31,392 nucleotides of DNA from an uncultured Collinsella sp. (GCA_902494535.1 CABUTO010000028.1:1-31392), one strand, 5' to 3'; positions 1 to 7,680 are shown, counted from the first letter of the stretch. The notes: generated from the sequence alone by a model not told the origin. Translations and numbers: made by a program.

Positions 1-81
1 CATTGGAACACGAGGAGGCGCCAGGTTAAACTGAAGGGACTGACCCCGGAGGAGTTCCGGAGACAGTCCCTTGCGGCGTAG
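1..81 (+). CDS. IS3-family transposase (OrfB), C-terminal end only
   Basis: The first 26 codons are open to the window edge and end at TAG (79-81). The peptide contains RRRQVKLKGLTPEEFRRQSL, which matches the extreme C-terminus of IS3/IS150-type integrase-core transposases (asparagine and basic residues, then LKGLTP-E-F/Y-R). Only the tail is visible, so the DDE catalytic domain lies upstream of the window and its integrity cannot be judged. A matching terminal inverted repeat follows at 94-119. The identification comes from family pattern alone. Confidence 0.8.
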   Translation, partial: HWNTRRRQVKLKGLTPEEFRRQSLAA

Positions 82-93
82 TTCTTATTTAAG

Positions 94-119
94 CCGTCCA
101 AGTTTTGGGGTGCAGTTCA
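94..119 (+). mobile_element. Right terminal inverted repeat of the IS3-family element
   Basis: Read on the minus strand this 26-bp stretch begins TGAACTGCACCCC, then AAAACTTGGACGG, the usual form of IS150-subgroup IS3 ends (TG start, C-rich block, AAA, TTGGAC). It lies 13-38 nt after the transposase stop, where IRR is expected. The element therefore probably ends at about 119. The left end and target duplication are outside the window. Confidence 0.65.
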
Positions 120-265
120 TCGTTCGCGTTCCGGGGGCCTTTTGCCGCCGCGAGGATGCGGCCGAACGATGCGCTCGAGTTAAATCGGATCTTATATTTC
201 GCACGCGCTTTATATGGCTCCATTTTTGGGTACAGTGTTGTCCCGATATTGAGCTTGGGGGATAT

Positions 266-1762
266 ATGAAAGATGAGACGATGGGCCAAGAGGATGCGGC
301 CCAAGATGCAGAAGCTTGCGCTGAGGCCTTGGAGAGCTTAGACCGGATTTCACTCGATGAGATTGCGTTTGACGATTCGGGCGTTGATGTGCAGGATGAG
401 CCGGAAACCGAGGCGCAATCCGATGATCAGGATGCAGGCGACGTTGAGCCTGCCGAGGATGAGGCAGATCACGAAGACACCGAAAGCGAGGCCGGCAACC
501 AGCCCGAATCCGACACGGGCGAGGAAACCGTCTTGCTCGACAGCTTACCGGCCGAGGATTCGCTGACCCGCGAGCTTCCTGGCCTGGGTTCCGCACCAGC
601 CGTGGACGAGACCATCGCCATGGGCGATATTCCCCTACCATCCGTTCCCTCGGCACGCGAGGCCGAAGTTCGCCATCGCAAGATGTCGCCCAAGCGCCGC
701 AACCTGATGGTTGCCGGCGTTGTGGCCGTCGCGCTCGTCGCCGGCGGCGCAGGCTATGCTGCCTGGAACGGATATCAGCAAGAGCAGGCTGCCACTGTCG
801 CCGCCAATGCCCACACGATGATGTCAGTGCAGATTGGCGTGCAGGCCGCGGGCCTCGACTGTTCCACTGGCTCAAAGATCCCCGTGCAGGTGAGTGGCCA
901 GGACTCCGACGGCTCTTCTGTGAGCGAAACACTCTACGTTGACGAGCACGGCCGCGGCATCAAACTGCTGCCCGGCGATTACACGCTCTCCATCGCTGCC
1001 TCCCCCATCGCGGCCGACGGCACCATCTATACCGTCCCGACCACCAAGACGCAGGTCACCGTTAAGAGCGATGGACAGGATTTAAGTGCCCAGGCCACCT
1101 TTAAGCTCAAGGTGCCTTCGGCCGACACGGTGACTGACGACCAGATCGATGCCGCCGCCAAGTATGCCGAGGAGGGCGGTGCGAGCTCCGCCGCGGCTGC
1201 CAAAGTGCTCCAGCAGGCAGCAACCGCGCGGCGCGACGCCGCCGTCAATGCCGTGAGCGCGCAAAAGGCACAGGCGTCCCGTGATGCTGACGCTCGCCAC
1301 AAGGCAACCGACCTCTACCAGCTCGATATTCCCGTCGAGTGGTACGGCAAGGTCGCAACTTGGCAAAACGGAAGCACGCTATGCATCTATCTGGGCGACG
1401 ACGCCAATACGCCGCTCGTGACGCTCGTTGCGGTGCGCGAGGGCGAGAGCTTTACGCCCGATGAAGGCGATACGGTTTTGGGCGCGGCCAATCTAGGCAA
1501 CGGTTATACCGTCTACGCCAGCGGCCCCGTCTATCCGTACGTGGTGCCCCAGACCATCAACGGACGGACGCAGAACCCCGTGTCAACCTACCCCATGGAC
1601 ACGGCCATTGAGCTTGTCGAGCTTACGACCGGCAACCGCTACACCTATAGCCAGATCAAGAACGACCTGGTTGGCAAAGACGGCAACGCAGACGCCGCGA
1701 CCAAACTCGAGACCGACTACCTCGCGCAGATCCTGCTGCCGAGTATCAAAACCCAGGACTAG
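266..1762 (+). CDS. Single-pass membrane protein of unknown function with acidic cytoplasmic N-terminus
   Basis: A 498-aa protein I cannot assign to a named family. The ATG at 266 is chosen because a GGGGGA ribosome site lies just upstream; the open frame continues back to 71, but that would run through the IS end. Residues 1-139 are very rich in Asp/Glu and look disordered. A basic stretch (about 140-146) precedes one hydrophobic helix (about 147-167), so the acidic part should be cytoplasmic. The outer part (about 168-498) has a Ser/Gly/Asp-rich beta-like segment, an Ala-rich helical segment with possible coiled coil (about 285-345), and a C-terminal domain. It contains no catalytic motif I recognise and no lipobox or sortase signal. 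It converges on the ATPase gene with a 73-nt gap. Confidence 0.75.
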   Translation: MKDETMGQEDAAQDAEACAEALESLDRISLDEIAFDDSGVDVQDEPETEAQSDDQDAGDVEPAEDEADHEDTESEAGNQPESDTGEETVLLDSLPAEDSLTRELPGLGSAPAVDETIAMGDIPLPSVPSAREAEVRHRKMSPKRRNLMVAGVVAVALVAGGAGYAAWNGYQQEQAATVAANAHTMMSVQIGVQAAGLDCSTGSKIPVQVSGQDSDGSSVSETLYVDEHGRGIKLLPGDYTLSIAASPIAADGTIYTVPTTKTQVTVKSDGQDLSAQATFKLKVPSADTVTDDQIDAAAKYAEEGGASSAAAAKVLQQAATARRDAAVNAVSAQKAQASRDADARHKATDLYQLDIPVEWYGKVATWQNGSTLCIYLGDDANTPLVTLVAVREGESFTPDEGDTVLGAANLGNGYTVYASGPVYPYVVPQTINGRTQNPVSTYPMDTAIELVELTTGNRYTYSQIKNDLVGKDGNADAATKLETDYLAQILLPSIKTQD

Positions 1763-1835
1763 CCTGGCGCAGCAAGGTGCTCCCCAACCGTGATGAAGGA
1801 GCCAGGAGGTCCTGACCCCACAGGCCCATAGATGA

Positions 1836-3188
1836 TTAGGCAAGGAGCCACTTCCATGCGGGCACAACGTGTACCACACCGTGCTCGCATGGAATATCGG
1901 CCTGCTCATCCATGGTAACGATTGCCGACTCGCCAAGATCGAACTGGGCCATCGAGGCATCAAGCGCGGCAATTTCGCGCTCGCGCGTTTTCTCACTTGC
2001 CATATCCACACTCACCTGAATCAGGCTATAAGCCCGCATGAGAAGTGCGTCCCCAGCCACAAAGTCCACCTCATGGCTTTTGCTCTTCTCTTTGATCAGC
2101 AGGCGGCAGACCGATCCGATCCTCACCGCGGGAGTCCTTCTTCTTAGCGCGTTGAACACTGCGGTCTCGAGCCTCTGGCCCTGGTCCAATGCCGATGCGG
2201 GAGAGAATGCTCCAAACATCGCAGGATCGACAGCGTAGACCTTAGACGCAGACCGCATGTTATTTGCCAGTGAACGCGTGAACTCCGGCACGGAGAACAG
2301 CAGGTAGGCGTCCTCATAATACTCAAGTAAGTCGCTGAGCGAATTACGACTGACGGGTATCTGCCTGCTCTTGAACTCGTTGTACACTTTGTTCACCGAC
2401 AGCTCTCGTCCCGAAGATGCCATACACCGCGTTAGGAACAGCGATGCCAAGCGAGGGTTCTTGACGTCGTAACGCTCAACGACGTCCATAGCGACCGTTC
2501 GCGAAGCATATTCCTGTAGCAGCTGAATCGCGTCTGCGGGCGTCTGCTCAAGCGTCGCGATGAATCCCCCTCGTTCAAGATATCCGATCAGATGATGTCG
2601 AAGCAGCGCTGCATCGCTTGGGGAAAAGGTCGCATCTGGCTCGAAAACGCTCCCCGTCTTATACCGAACGTATTCCGAAAAACTCAACGGAAAAAGCTCC
2701 CGTATAAGAGAACGACCCCTGAACTCGCTCTTAAGCTCTGAGGACAGCATCTTAGAAGAAGATCCCGTCACATAGACGGTCGCTTTCTCCGTATCGACTA
2801 CACGCCGCAGAAACGCACCCCATTCGGGAATTTCCTGGATCTCGTCAAAGAAAATGTAAGCGCCCTCGGTTCGAGCAGCAGGATACAGCGCATAGAACGT
2901 GTCGAGCACGTCCGCCAGCAGCGATGACTCATACGGGCGCAAGCGCTCGTCCTCAAAATTAAAGTAAAGCATCCGGTCAAGCTCGACGCCCCGACCCTGA
3001 AGCCGCTGCATCTCCTGATACAGGCGATACGTCTTTCCACAACGGCGGGCCCCCACAACCACATTTACGATGTTGTCGCGCTTTGGCTCCTGTGGGTTTC
3101 CCAGATCAAGGTCTCGCTCAAAGACCTGCGGAACCCCCTGCTGTTCAAAGTCCTTTATTTTCTGGGCGATCAAGTCGTTGAATGCCAT
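1836..3188 (-). CDS. AAA-type ATPase with DUF4143 C-terminal domain
   Basis: This 450-aa protein has the layout of the AAA_14/DUF4143 family. Walker A is GARRCGKT at residues 46-53, Walker B is YIFFDEIQ at 111-118, and a sensor-like TGSSS is at 141-145. The GRSLIRELFPLSFSEY stretch (158-173) precedes the DUF4143 region, which is related to PD-(D/E)XK-like folds. These proteins are common and scattered in gut bacteria; their cellular role is not established. The start ATG has GGAGA seven bases upstream. Base composition looks somewhat less GC-rich than the neighbours and the gene lies near an IS end, so horizontal acquisition is plausible but not shown. Its promoter is embedded in the palindrome at 3196-3257. 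Confidence 0.85.
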   Translation of the reverse strand: MAFNDLIAQKIKDFEQQGVPQVFERDLDLGNPQEPKRDNIVNVVVGARRCGKTYRLYQEMQRLQGRGVELDRMLYFNFEDERLRPYESSLLADVLDTFYALYPAARTEGAYIFFDEIQEIPEWGAFLRRVVDTEKATVYVTGSSSKMLSSELKSEFRGRSLIRELFPLSFSEYVRYKTGSVFEPDATFSPSDAALLRHHLIGYLERGGFIATLEQTPADAIQLLQEYASRTVAMDVVERYDVKNPRLASLFLTRCMASSGRELSVNKVYNEFKSRQIPVSRNSLSDLLEYYEDAYLLFSVPEFTRSLANNMRSASKVYAVDPAMFGAFSPASALDQGQRLETAVFNALRRRTPAVRIGSVCRLLIKEKSKSHEVDFVAGDALLMRAYSLIQVSVDMASEKTREREIAALDASMAQFDLGESAIVTMDEQADIPCEHGVVHVVPAWKWLLA

Positions 3189-3195
3189 GATTCTC

Positions 3196-3257
3196 CAATC
3201 TTGCTCTCTAGCTAATCAAAATTATACTGATTCTTGATTAATTAGAGAGCAAGATTG
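3196..3257. promoter_or_regulatory. Near-perfect palindrome enclosing promoter -10 elements
   Basis: Two 24-nt arms (3196-3219 and 3234-3257) are inverted copies with two mismatches, separated by 14 nt. The centre gives TATAAT on the minus strand (3221-3226), pointing to the ATPase gene, and TATACT on the plus strand (3223-3228), preceded after 16 nt by TTGCTC (3201-3206). It can therefore serve a divergent promoter with flanking operator half-sites. Alternatives are a small mobile palindrome or an RNA hairpin in the ATPase leader. Confidence 0.5.
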
Positions 3258-3352
3258 TGTGTGGCTTGATTAACACTTAAGCAAGTTTTATCACCGTTAT
3301 TGCTCCGAAGGATATCGAGTGGCTAAGAGGACAACCGAGCTCGAATGCGACT

Positions 3353-3389
3353 CCCCGAGCAGTCAATTTGGGACGGGGCTTTTTTGACT
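3353..3389 (+). terminator. Possible plus-strand rho-independent terminator
   Basis: CCCCG (3353-3357) can pair with CGGGG (3374-3378), directly followed by CTTTTTT. AGTCAA and TTGACT form a second, competing pairing. No clear plus-strand gene precedes it. It would end a transcript of about 150 nt starting from the plus-strand promoter in the palindrome at 3196-3257. A 22-codon frame opening at GTG 3319 overlaps it, but nothing supports translation. Confidence 0.35.
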
Positions 3390-3420
3390 ACCCTCCCCCT
3401 GTAGAAAAATCCCTAACGCA

Positions 3421-3484
3421 GTTGCGGTGAAATAGGGCTGTTTTTGCTGGTCAAACCGCAAAACAGTCCCTATTTCACCGCAAC
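3421..3484. repeat. Intergenic inverted repeat, GTTGCGGTGAAATAGGG family (copy 1)
   Basis: GTTGCGGTGAAATAGGG followed by CTGTTTT on the left is mirrored on the right, with one inserted base, around a loop of about 15 nt. A second copy is at 16746-16810 with the same outer arms but a different inner stem. The unit lies between a possible terminator and a small minus-strand gene. Confidence 0.75.
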
Positions 3485-3509
3485 TTATTGGTGGCCTTTT
3501 GGGTGGCAC

Positions 3510-3713
3510 TTAGCGCCAGGGGTCGGCTTCGAACATCGGCTCGCGCTCGGGGCGGCGATCGCTGTAGGGATCGTAGCCGTCATCGTCCTCGTTCTCGGCA
3601 CGGATGTAGGGGTCGCGCGGCTTGGGCGCCGGTTTGGGAGAAGCCTTCGGTGCGACCGGCGCGGCGGGCGCTGCCTCAGCAACCGGTGCGTGCGTCTTGT
3701 TCTCGTCTTTCAT
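3510..3713 (-). CDS. Small proline-rich, charged protein of unknown function
   Basis: This predicted 67-aa protein starts at the ATG whose SD (AGGAG) lies 8 nt upstream; two further in-frame ATGs upstream fit less well. Residues 12-33 are an Ala/Pro/Lys-rich low-complexity stretch. The remainder is rich in Asp, Glu, Arg and Tyr and ends in ADPWR. There is no signal peptide, membrane segment or cysteine, so a soluble disordered protein is expected. It lies downstream of clpB on the same strand but is separated by a strong terminator, so it probably has its own transcript or depends on read-through. I do not recognise the family. Confidence 0.6.
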   Translation of the reverse strand: MKDENKTHAPVAEAAPAAPVAPKASPKPAPKPRDPYIRAENEDDDGYDPYSDRRPEREPMFEADPWR

Positions 3714-3765
3714 CTGCATATCTCCTTGCCATGTGCTCATGCTCAACATCATCGATTGTCGCACG

Positions 3766-3802
3766 AAAAAGGGCGGCGGACCCGATTGGATCCGCCGCCC
3801 TT
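3766..3802 (-). terminator. Rho-independent terminator of clpB
   Basis: On the minus strand a GGGCGGCGGAT / GTCCGCCGCCC stem (about 10-12 bp, loop about 8 nt) is followed by CTTTTT. It starts about 42 nt after the clpB stop and lies upstream of the small gene at 3510-3713. Confidence 0.85.
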
Positions 3803-3843
3803 GGCGTTTTGCGATGAGGTGCGGTTAAAGCCGGCCCCATAAT

Positions 3844-6471
3844 TTACTCTGCGTCGGGGACCTCGTAGGTGGCCGCCGGCGTGTTGTCGCACACGACGGT
3901 AAAGCCACCGTCCTTGTCGACATCGACCGTCACCTGATCGCCCTCGCGCACCGTGCCGTCGATGATAGCGGCGGCGATGGCATCCACGACCTCGCGCTGA
4001 ACCAGACGCTTGAGCGGACGGGCGCCAAAGACCGGGTCCAGGCCGCCCACGGCGAGCATCTGCTTGGCCGCCGGGGTGATGGCAAGCGTCATGCGCTCCT
4101 TGGCCAGACGCGCGCGGACGTCGGCGAGCTGGATGTCGACGATCTTCTCGATCTGCGCCATACCGAGCGGATGGAACACCACGATATCGTCGATACGGTT
4201 GAGGAACTCGGGGCGGAAGGTCTGAGCCATGGCCGCGTCGACCTGATGGCGCATCTCCTCCTCGTCCTTGCCGGAAAGCTCGGCGATAGCCTTGGAGCCC
4301 ACGTTAGACGTCATGATGATGATCGTGTTCTTGAAGGACACCTGACGACCCTGGCCATCGGTCAGACGGCCGTCGTCGAGCACCTGCAACAGCACGTTGA
4401 AGACATCAGGATGAGCCTTCTCCATCTCGTCGAGCAAGATTACGGAGTACGGGCGACGGCGCACGGCCTCGGTGAGCTGGCCGCCCTCGTCGTAGCCCAC
4501 GTATCCCGGGGGCGCACCGATCAGACGCTGGACGCTGAACTTCTCCATGTATTCGGACATGTCGATACGCACGAGCGCGCGCTCGTCATCGAACAGGCAC
4601 TCGGCCAGCGCCTTGGCGAGCTCGGTCTTGCCCACGCCGGTGGGACCCAGGAAGAAGAAGCTTCCGATGGGCTTGTCCGGATCGGAGAGGCCCGCACGGC
4701 TGCGGCGCACAGCTGCGGCGACGGCGGAGACGGCCTCGTCCTGGCCGATGACGCGCTTATGCAGCTCGCCCTCCAAGCCCTTGAGCTTGTCGAGTTCGCC
4801 CTGCATCATCTTGGACACGGGCACGCCGGTCCAGGCGCTCACGACCTCGGCGATCTCATCGGAGGTCACCTGTTCGTTGAGGCCCTCGCCGTCCTGCTGC
4901 TTTTGCGCCTCGAGCGCAGCCTCAGAATCCTGAATCTGCTGCTGCAGACCCGGGATCACAGAATAGCGAAGCTCGGACGCACGGCCCAGATCGCCGTTGC
5001 GCGTCGCGCGCTCCTCCTCGCTCTTGGCCTCGTCAAGCTGGCCCTTAAGCTCCTGCACGTGGTCGATGGCGTTCTTTTGGTTGAGCCAGCCAGCCTTTTG
5101 CACGTTGAGCTTTTCCTGAATCTCGGCGATCTCCTGGCGCAGGGCTTCCAGACGCTCCTTGGAAGCGTCGTCGGTCTCCTTCATGAGCGCCTGCTCCTCA
5201 ATCTGCAGCTGGGTGAGCTGACGCGTGGTGGCGTCGATCTCGACCGGCATGCTGTCGAGCTCCATGCGCAGGCGGCTTGCGGCCTCATCGACCAGATCGA
5301 TGGCCTTGTCGGGCAGGAAGCGGTCGGCGATGTAGCGATCGGAGAGGTCGGCGGCGGCCACGAGCGCACTATCGGTGATGTGCACGCCGTGGAAGATCTC
5401 GTACTTCTCCTTGAGGCCACGCAGAATCGAGATGGTGTCCTCGACGGTAGGCTCGCTCACCATAACGGTCTGGAAACGACGGGCGAGCGCCGCATCCTTC
5501 TCGATGTACTTGCGGTATTCGTCGAGCGTGGTCGCGCCGATCGCGTGCAGGTCGCCACGAGCGAGCGCCGGTTTGAGGATGTTGCCGGCGTCCATGGAGC
5601 CCTCGGTGGCACCCGCGCCCACGATGGTATGGAGCTCATCGATGAACAGGATGACCTTGCCTTCCGATTTTTGCACTTCCTTGAGCACGGCCTTTAAGCG
5701 GTCCTCGAACTCGCCGCGGTACTTGGCGCCGGCGACCAGCGCGCTCATGTCGAGCTCGATGAGGTCGCGGTCGCGCAGGGTGCTCGGCACGTCGCCGGCC
5801 ACGATACGCTGGGCGATACCCTCGACGATAGCAGTTTTGCCGACGCCCGGCTCGCCGATGAGCACGGGGTTGTTCTTGGTGCGGCGGGACAGGACCTGGA
5901 TGGTACGGCGGATCTCATCGGTACGGCCGATGACCGGGTCGAGCTTGCCGGCGCGGGCAAGGTCGCAGATGTTGCGACCGTACTGCTCCAACGCCTCAAA
6001 CTGCGTCTTGTCCTCGGCAGACGTCACGCGGTCATCGCCGCGCAGCTCCTCATAGACCTGCTCGATGCGCTCCTTGGTCACGCCGGCATCGCGCAGCACG
6101 CGGCCCGCCTCGCCTTTGTCCTCGGCAAGTGCCATCAGCAGATGCTCGGTCACCACAAAGCTGTCGCCCATCTTGGTGGCCTTCTTCTCGGCCTTCTCGA
6201 TGACGCGGACGAGCTCATTGGACAGGCCCATCTGCTGGCCCTCGCCCGAAACCTTGGGCGCGTGGTCGATGGCATCCTGTGTGGAGCGTGCAAGCTGCGC
6301 CGGGTCGGCACCGATGCGCTCGATGATCACGGAGATATTGCGCTCGCCGGCACCGAGCAGGGCAGACAGCAGGTGAATCGGCTCCACCGCGCCGGCTTGC
6401 GCATCGGCAGCCGTGCTCATGGCGGTCTGCAGCGCCTCGCGCGACGTCATTGCTAGCTTATCGATTCTCAT
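3844..6471 (-). CDS. clpB: ClpB disaggregase chaperone (Hsp100)
   Basis: An 875-aa protein of the usual ClpB length. ClpB is a cytoplasmic hexameric ATPase that extracts polypeptides from aggregates together with DnaK/DnaJ/GrpE. The double Clp N domain is at about 1-145. NBD1 has Walker A GEPGVGKT (206-213), the KYRGEFEDR pore loop (250-258) and Walker B ILFIDE. The coiled-coil M domain (about 405-530), which separates ClpB from ClpA and ClpC, is rich in Glu, Gln and Lys. NBD2 has Walker A GPTGVGKT (609-616) and pore loop GYVG (656-659). AGAGG lies 7 nt before the ATG. The promoter shares a 27-bp motif with that of dnaK, suggesting HspR control. It is monocistronic, ended by the terminator at 3766-3802. 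Confidence 0.98.
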   Translation of the reverse strand: MRIDKLAMTSREALQTAMSTAADAQAGAVEPIHLLSALLGAGERNISVIIERIGADPAQLARSTQDAIDHAPKVSGEGQQMGLSNELVRVIEKAEKKATKMGDSFVVTEHLLMALAEDKGEAGRVLRDAGVTKERIEQVYEELRGDDRVTSAEDKTQFEALEQYGRNICDLARAGKLDPVIGRTDEIRRTIQVLSRRTKNNPVLIGEPGVGKTAIVEGIAQRIVAGDVPSTLRDRDLIELDMSALVAGAKYRGEFEDRLKAVLKEVQKSEGKVILFIDELHTIVGAGATEGSMDAGNILKPALARGDLHAIGATTLDEYRKYIEKDAALARRFQTVMVSEPTVEDTISILRGLKEKYEIFHGVHITDSALVAAADLSDRYIADRFLPDKAIDLVDEAASRLRMELDSMPVEIDATTRQLTQLQIEEQALMKETDDASKERLEALRQEIAEIQEKLNVQKAGWLNQKNAIDHVQELKGQLDEAKSEEERATRNGDLGRASELRYSVIPGLQQQIQDSEAALEAQKQQDGEGLNEQVTSDEIAEVVSAWTGVPVSKMMQGELDKLKGLEGELHKRVIGQDEAVSAVAAAVRRSRAGLSDPDKPIGSFFFLGPTGVGKTELAKALAECLFDDERALVRIDMSEYMEKFSVQRLIGAPPGYVGYDEGGQLTEAVRRRPYSVILLDEMEKAHPDVFNVLLQVLDDGRLTDGQGRQVSFKNTIIIMTSNVGSKAIAELSGKDEEEMRHQVDAAMAQTFRPEFLNRIDDIVVFHPLGMAQIEKIVDIQLADVRARLAKERMTLAITPAAKQMLAVGGLDPVFGARPLKRLVQREVVDAIAAAIIDGTVREGDQVTVDVDKDGGFTVVCDNTPAATYEVPDAE

Positions 6472-6492
6472 GGAATCACCTCTCTTGGGGCG

Positions 6493-6510
6493 GCCGCCCT
6501 ACGGGGCGGC
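6493..6510 (-). promoter_or_regulatory. GC-rich hairpin in the clpB leader
   Basis: In the transcript GCCGCCC pairs with GGGCGGC around a CGTA loop, ending 21 nt before the clpB ATG and just ahead of the SD. A similar hairpin sits 22 nt before dnaJ and a longer one 27 nt before dnaK. Possible roles are protection of the mRNA 5' end or a processing site. Confidence 0.55.
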
Positions 6511-6550
6511 TTCACGTTGTTCGAGAAGTATTGTTGCCAGCTTTGTACGA

Positions 6551-6587
6551 TCTTATACACAAATCTAAGTCTCTATATATAAGATTT
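6551..6587 (-). promoter_or_regulatory. clpB promoter with candidate HspR operator
   Basis: The 27 bp at 6561-6587 begin AAATCTAAGTC and end ATATAAGATTT. They match the dnaK promoter segment at 15894-15920 at 23 of 27 positions, all differences being in the centre. On the minus strand a TATAAG -10 hexamer (6551-6556) follows directly, so the motif covers the -35 region. It is a degenerate palindrome resembling, but not equal to, the actinobacterial HAIR element bound by HspR (CTTGAGT-N7-ACTCAAG). Confidence 0.6.
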
Positions 6588-6648
6588 TCTGAGTGATTAA
6601 GAGATAGGGGGCAGACCCTCTCGCCCGCTGCGGCCTCGTCCCCTTACT

Positions 6649-6866
6649 ATCTCAATCGGTAACATCTAGCGACTGTTTATGGCTCCAGATGTTATAGATC
6701 GAGACGAATTGTTCAGCGGCGCCCGTTTGTCTCAATCTGTAACATCTAGTCGGCAAATAGAGCTCTATCTGTTACAAATCGAGACGAACAGAAAACACCC
6801 GGATCAAAAATCTAAATCTGTAACACCAGGCCCACTTTTAGCAGTCAAGATGTTACAAATCGAGAC
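6649..6866. repeat. Array of three 57-nt palindromic units
   Basis: Units at 6649-6705, 6729-6785 and 6810-6866 have starts 80 and 81 nt apart. Each has a left arm of the type TCTCAATCTGTAACAT and a right arm of the type ATGTTACAAATCGAGAC, the inverse of the left, around a variable core of about 20-25 nt. Spacers are 23-24 nt and unrelated. The array lies between the clpB promoter and the end of the gene at 6919. No other copy was seen in this window. Confidence 0.8.
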
Positions 6867-6876
6867 AAACCGAGAA

Positions 6877-6909
6877 CTACTACAAAGGGGACGGGTACCT
6901 TTGTGGTAG
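6877..6909. repeat. 33-bp hairpin repeat, CACAAAGG family (copy 1)
   Basis: Arms CTACTACAAAGG and CCTTTGTGGTAG enclose the 9-nt centre GGACGGGTA. It lies ten bases downstream of the stop of the minus-strand gene at 6919. It has no T-run, so it is not a classical terminator. Copies 2 and 3 are at 7681-7713 and 8549-8581. Confidence 0.8.
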
Positions 6910-6918
6910 TCGCGGTCT

Positions 6919-7623
6919 CTACTCCTTCGCCGAACCCGTACTTCCCGATTCGACGGTCCAGGGCATCTCATCCTCGAACAGCCATGTGCGGGCAGACCCA
7001 CTATCGCGTGCAGTCTGCGGGTCAGGCAAGCAGGTCTGTTTATAGGCATCTTGGATACACTGGCCCATAAAATCGTTGAGCTCGGTCTGGTCGCCCTCCA
7101 TGACATAGGCGACATCGCCGTCCATGATGTAGATGCCCGGGCCCTCATTGCCCTCGTAGCCCGGATCGTACGAGACATCACATAACTTTGCGCCGTTTGC
7201 AGTGTCCAGCTCGATGGAAGAGTGGCATCCGCCAACCATGTCGTTCGCTTTTGCCCGATAGGACGCATATCCGTACCAACGCTTAAATGTTTTGCCCTTG
7301 AGTAGCTCGGACGCCCTATCGATCAGGCTTGTATCCGTGGTATAGCGCATGGCCCCAAGCTGAATACGCGGATAATTGCTAATACCCAGCACAGCCGGCT
7401 GCTCATCAAAATCAACGGTAATGGTCTCGGGCTTGTCGTCGCCGGTCAGAAGTTCGACAGATTGAGTCACAGGCTTGACCACCGGCTCCGTCACCGCAGC
7501 AGGTAGAAATGCCATACCGACAGCGCCCGCGCCAACCACAGCGATCGCAAGCGCCAAGACAATCAATCCAATACGGGCAGAATGTCTCACGGCAAAACAC
7601 CTCACAATGCAAACCTTCGCCAT
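6919..7623 (-). CDS. Membrane-anchored exported protein of unknown function
   Basis: The longest frame gives 234 aa. Residues about 17-40 form one hydrophobic helix preceded by Arg/His residues, so the C-terminal part of about 190 residues should be outside the membrane. The ATG at 7623 has only a poorly spaced GGAGG (14 nt away). A GTG 33 nt further in, with GAGG 9 nt upstream, is an equally good start and would shorten the N-terminus to VRHSARIG. The outer part has three cysteines and no motif I recognise. It is divergent from the gene at 7825, and hairpin repeats lie on both sides of each gene. Confidence 0.65.
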   Translation of the reverse strand: MAKVCIVRCFAVRHSARIGLIVLALAIAVVGAGAVGMAFLPAAVTEPVVKPVTQSVELLTGDDKPETITVDFDEQPAVLGISNYPRIQLGAMRYTTDTSLIDRASELLKGKTFKRWYGYASYRAKANDMVGGCHSSIELDTANGAKLCDVSYDPGYEGNEGPGIYIMDGDVAYVMEGDQTELNDFMGQCIQDAYKQTCLPDPQTARDSGSARTWLFEDEMPWTVESGSTGSAKE

Positions 7624-7680
7624 GTGCCCTAATGATACCTCCAGCTAACACTATCACCAAAAGAAACCGTCCGCTCCCCA

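Noticed and set aside
71..265. N-terminal extension of the membrane protein (start at 71)
   Set aside because: It would begin inside the transposase coding end and run across the IS terminal repeat; the ATG at 266 has its own ribosome site.
4171..5697. Long plus-strand open frame (508 codons) opposite clpB
   Set aside because: It is the antisense of a well-conserved ClpB gene; the composition is biased Leu/Val/His/Gly, with no domain and no ribosome site, as expected from high-GC codon bias.
6649..6866. CRISPR array
   Set aside because: There are only three units, each with internal inverted arms and a variable core, and 23-24-nt spacers; no cas genes are present. The same applies to 16047-16217 and 31054-31225.
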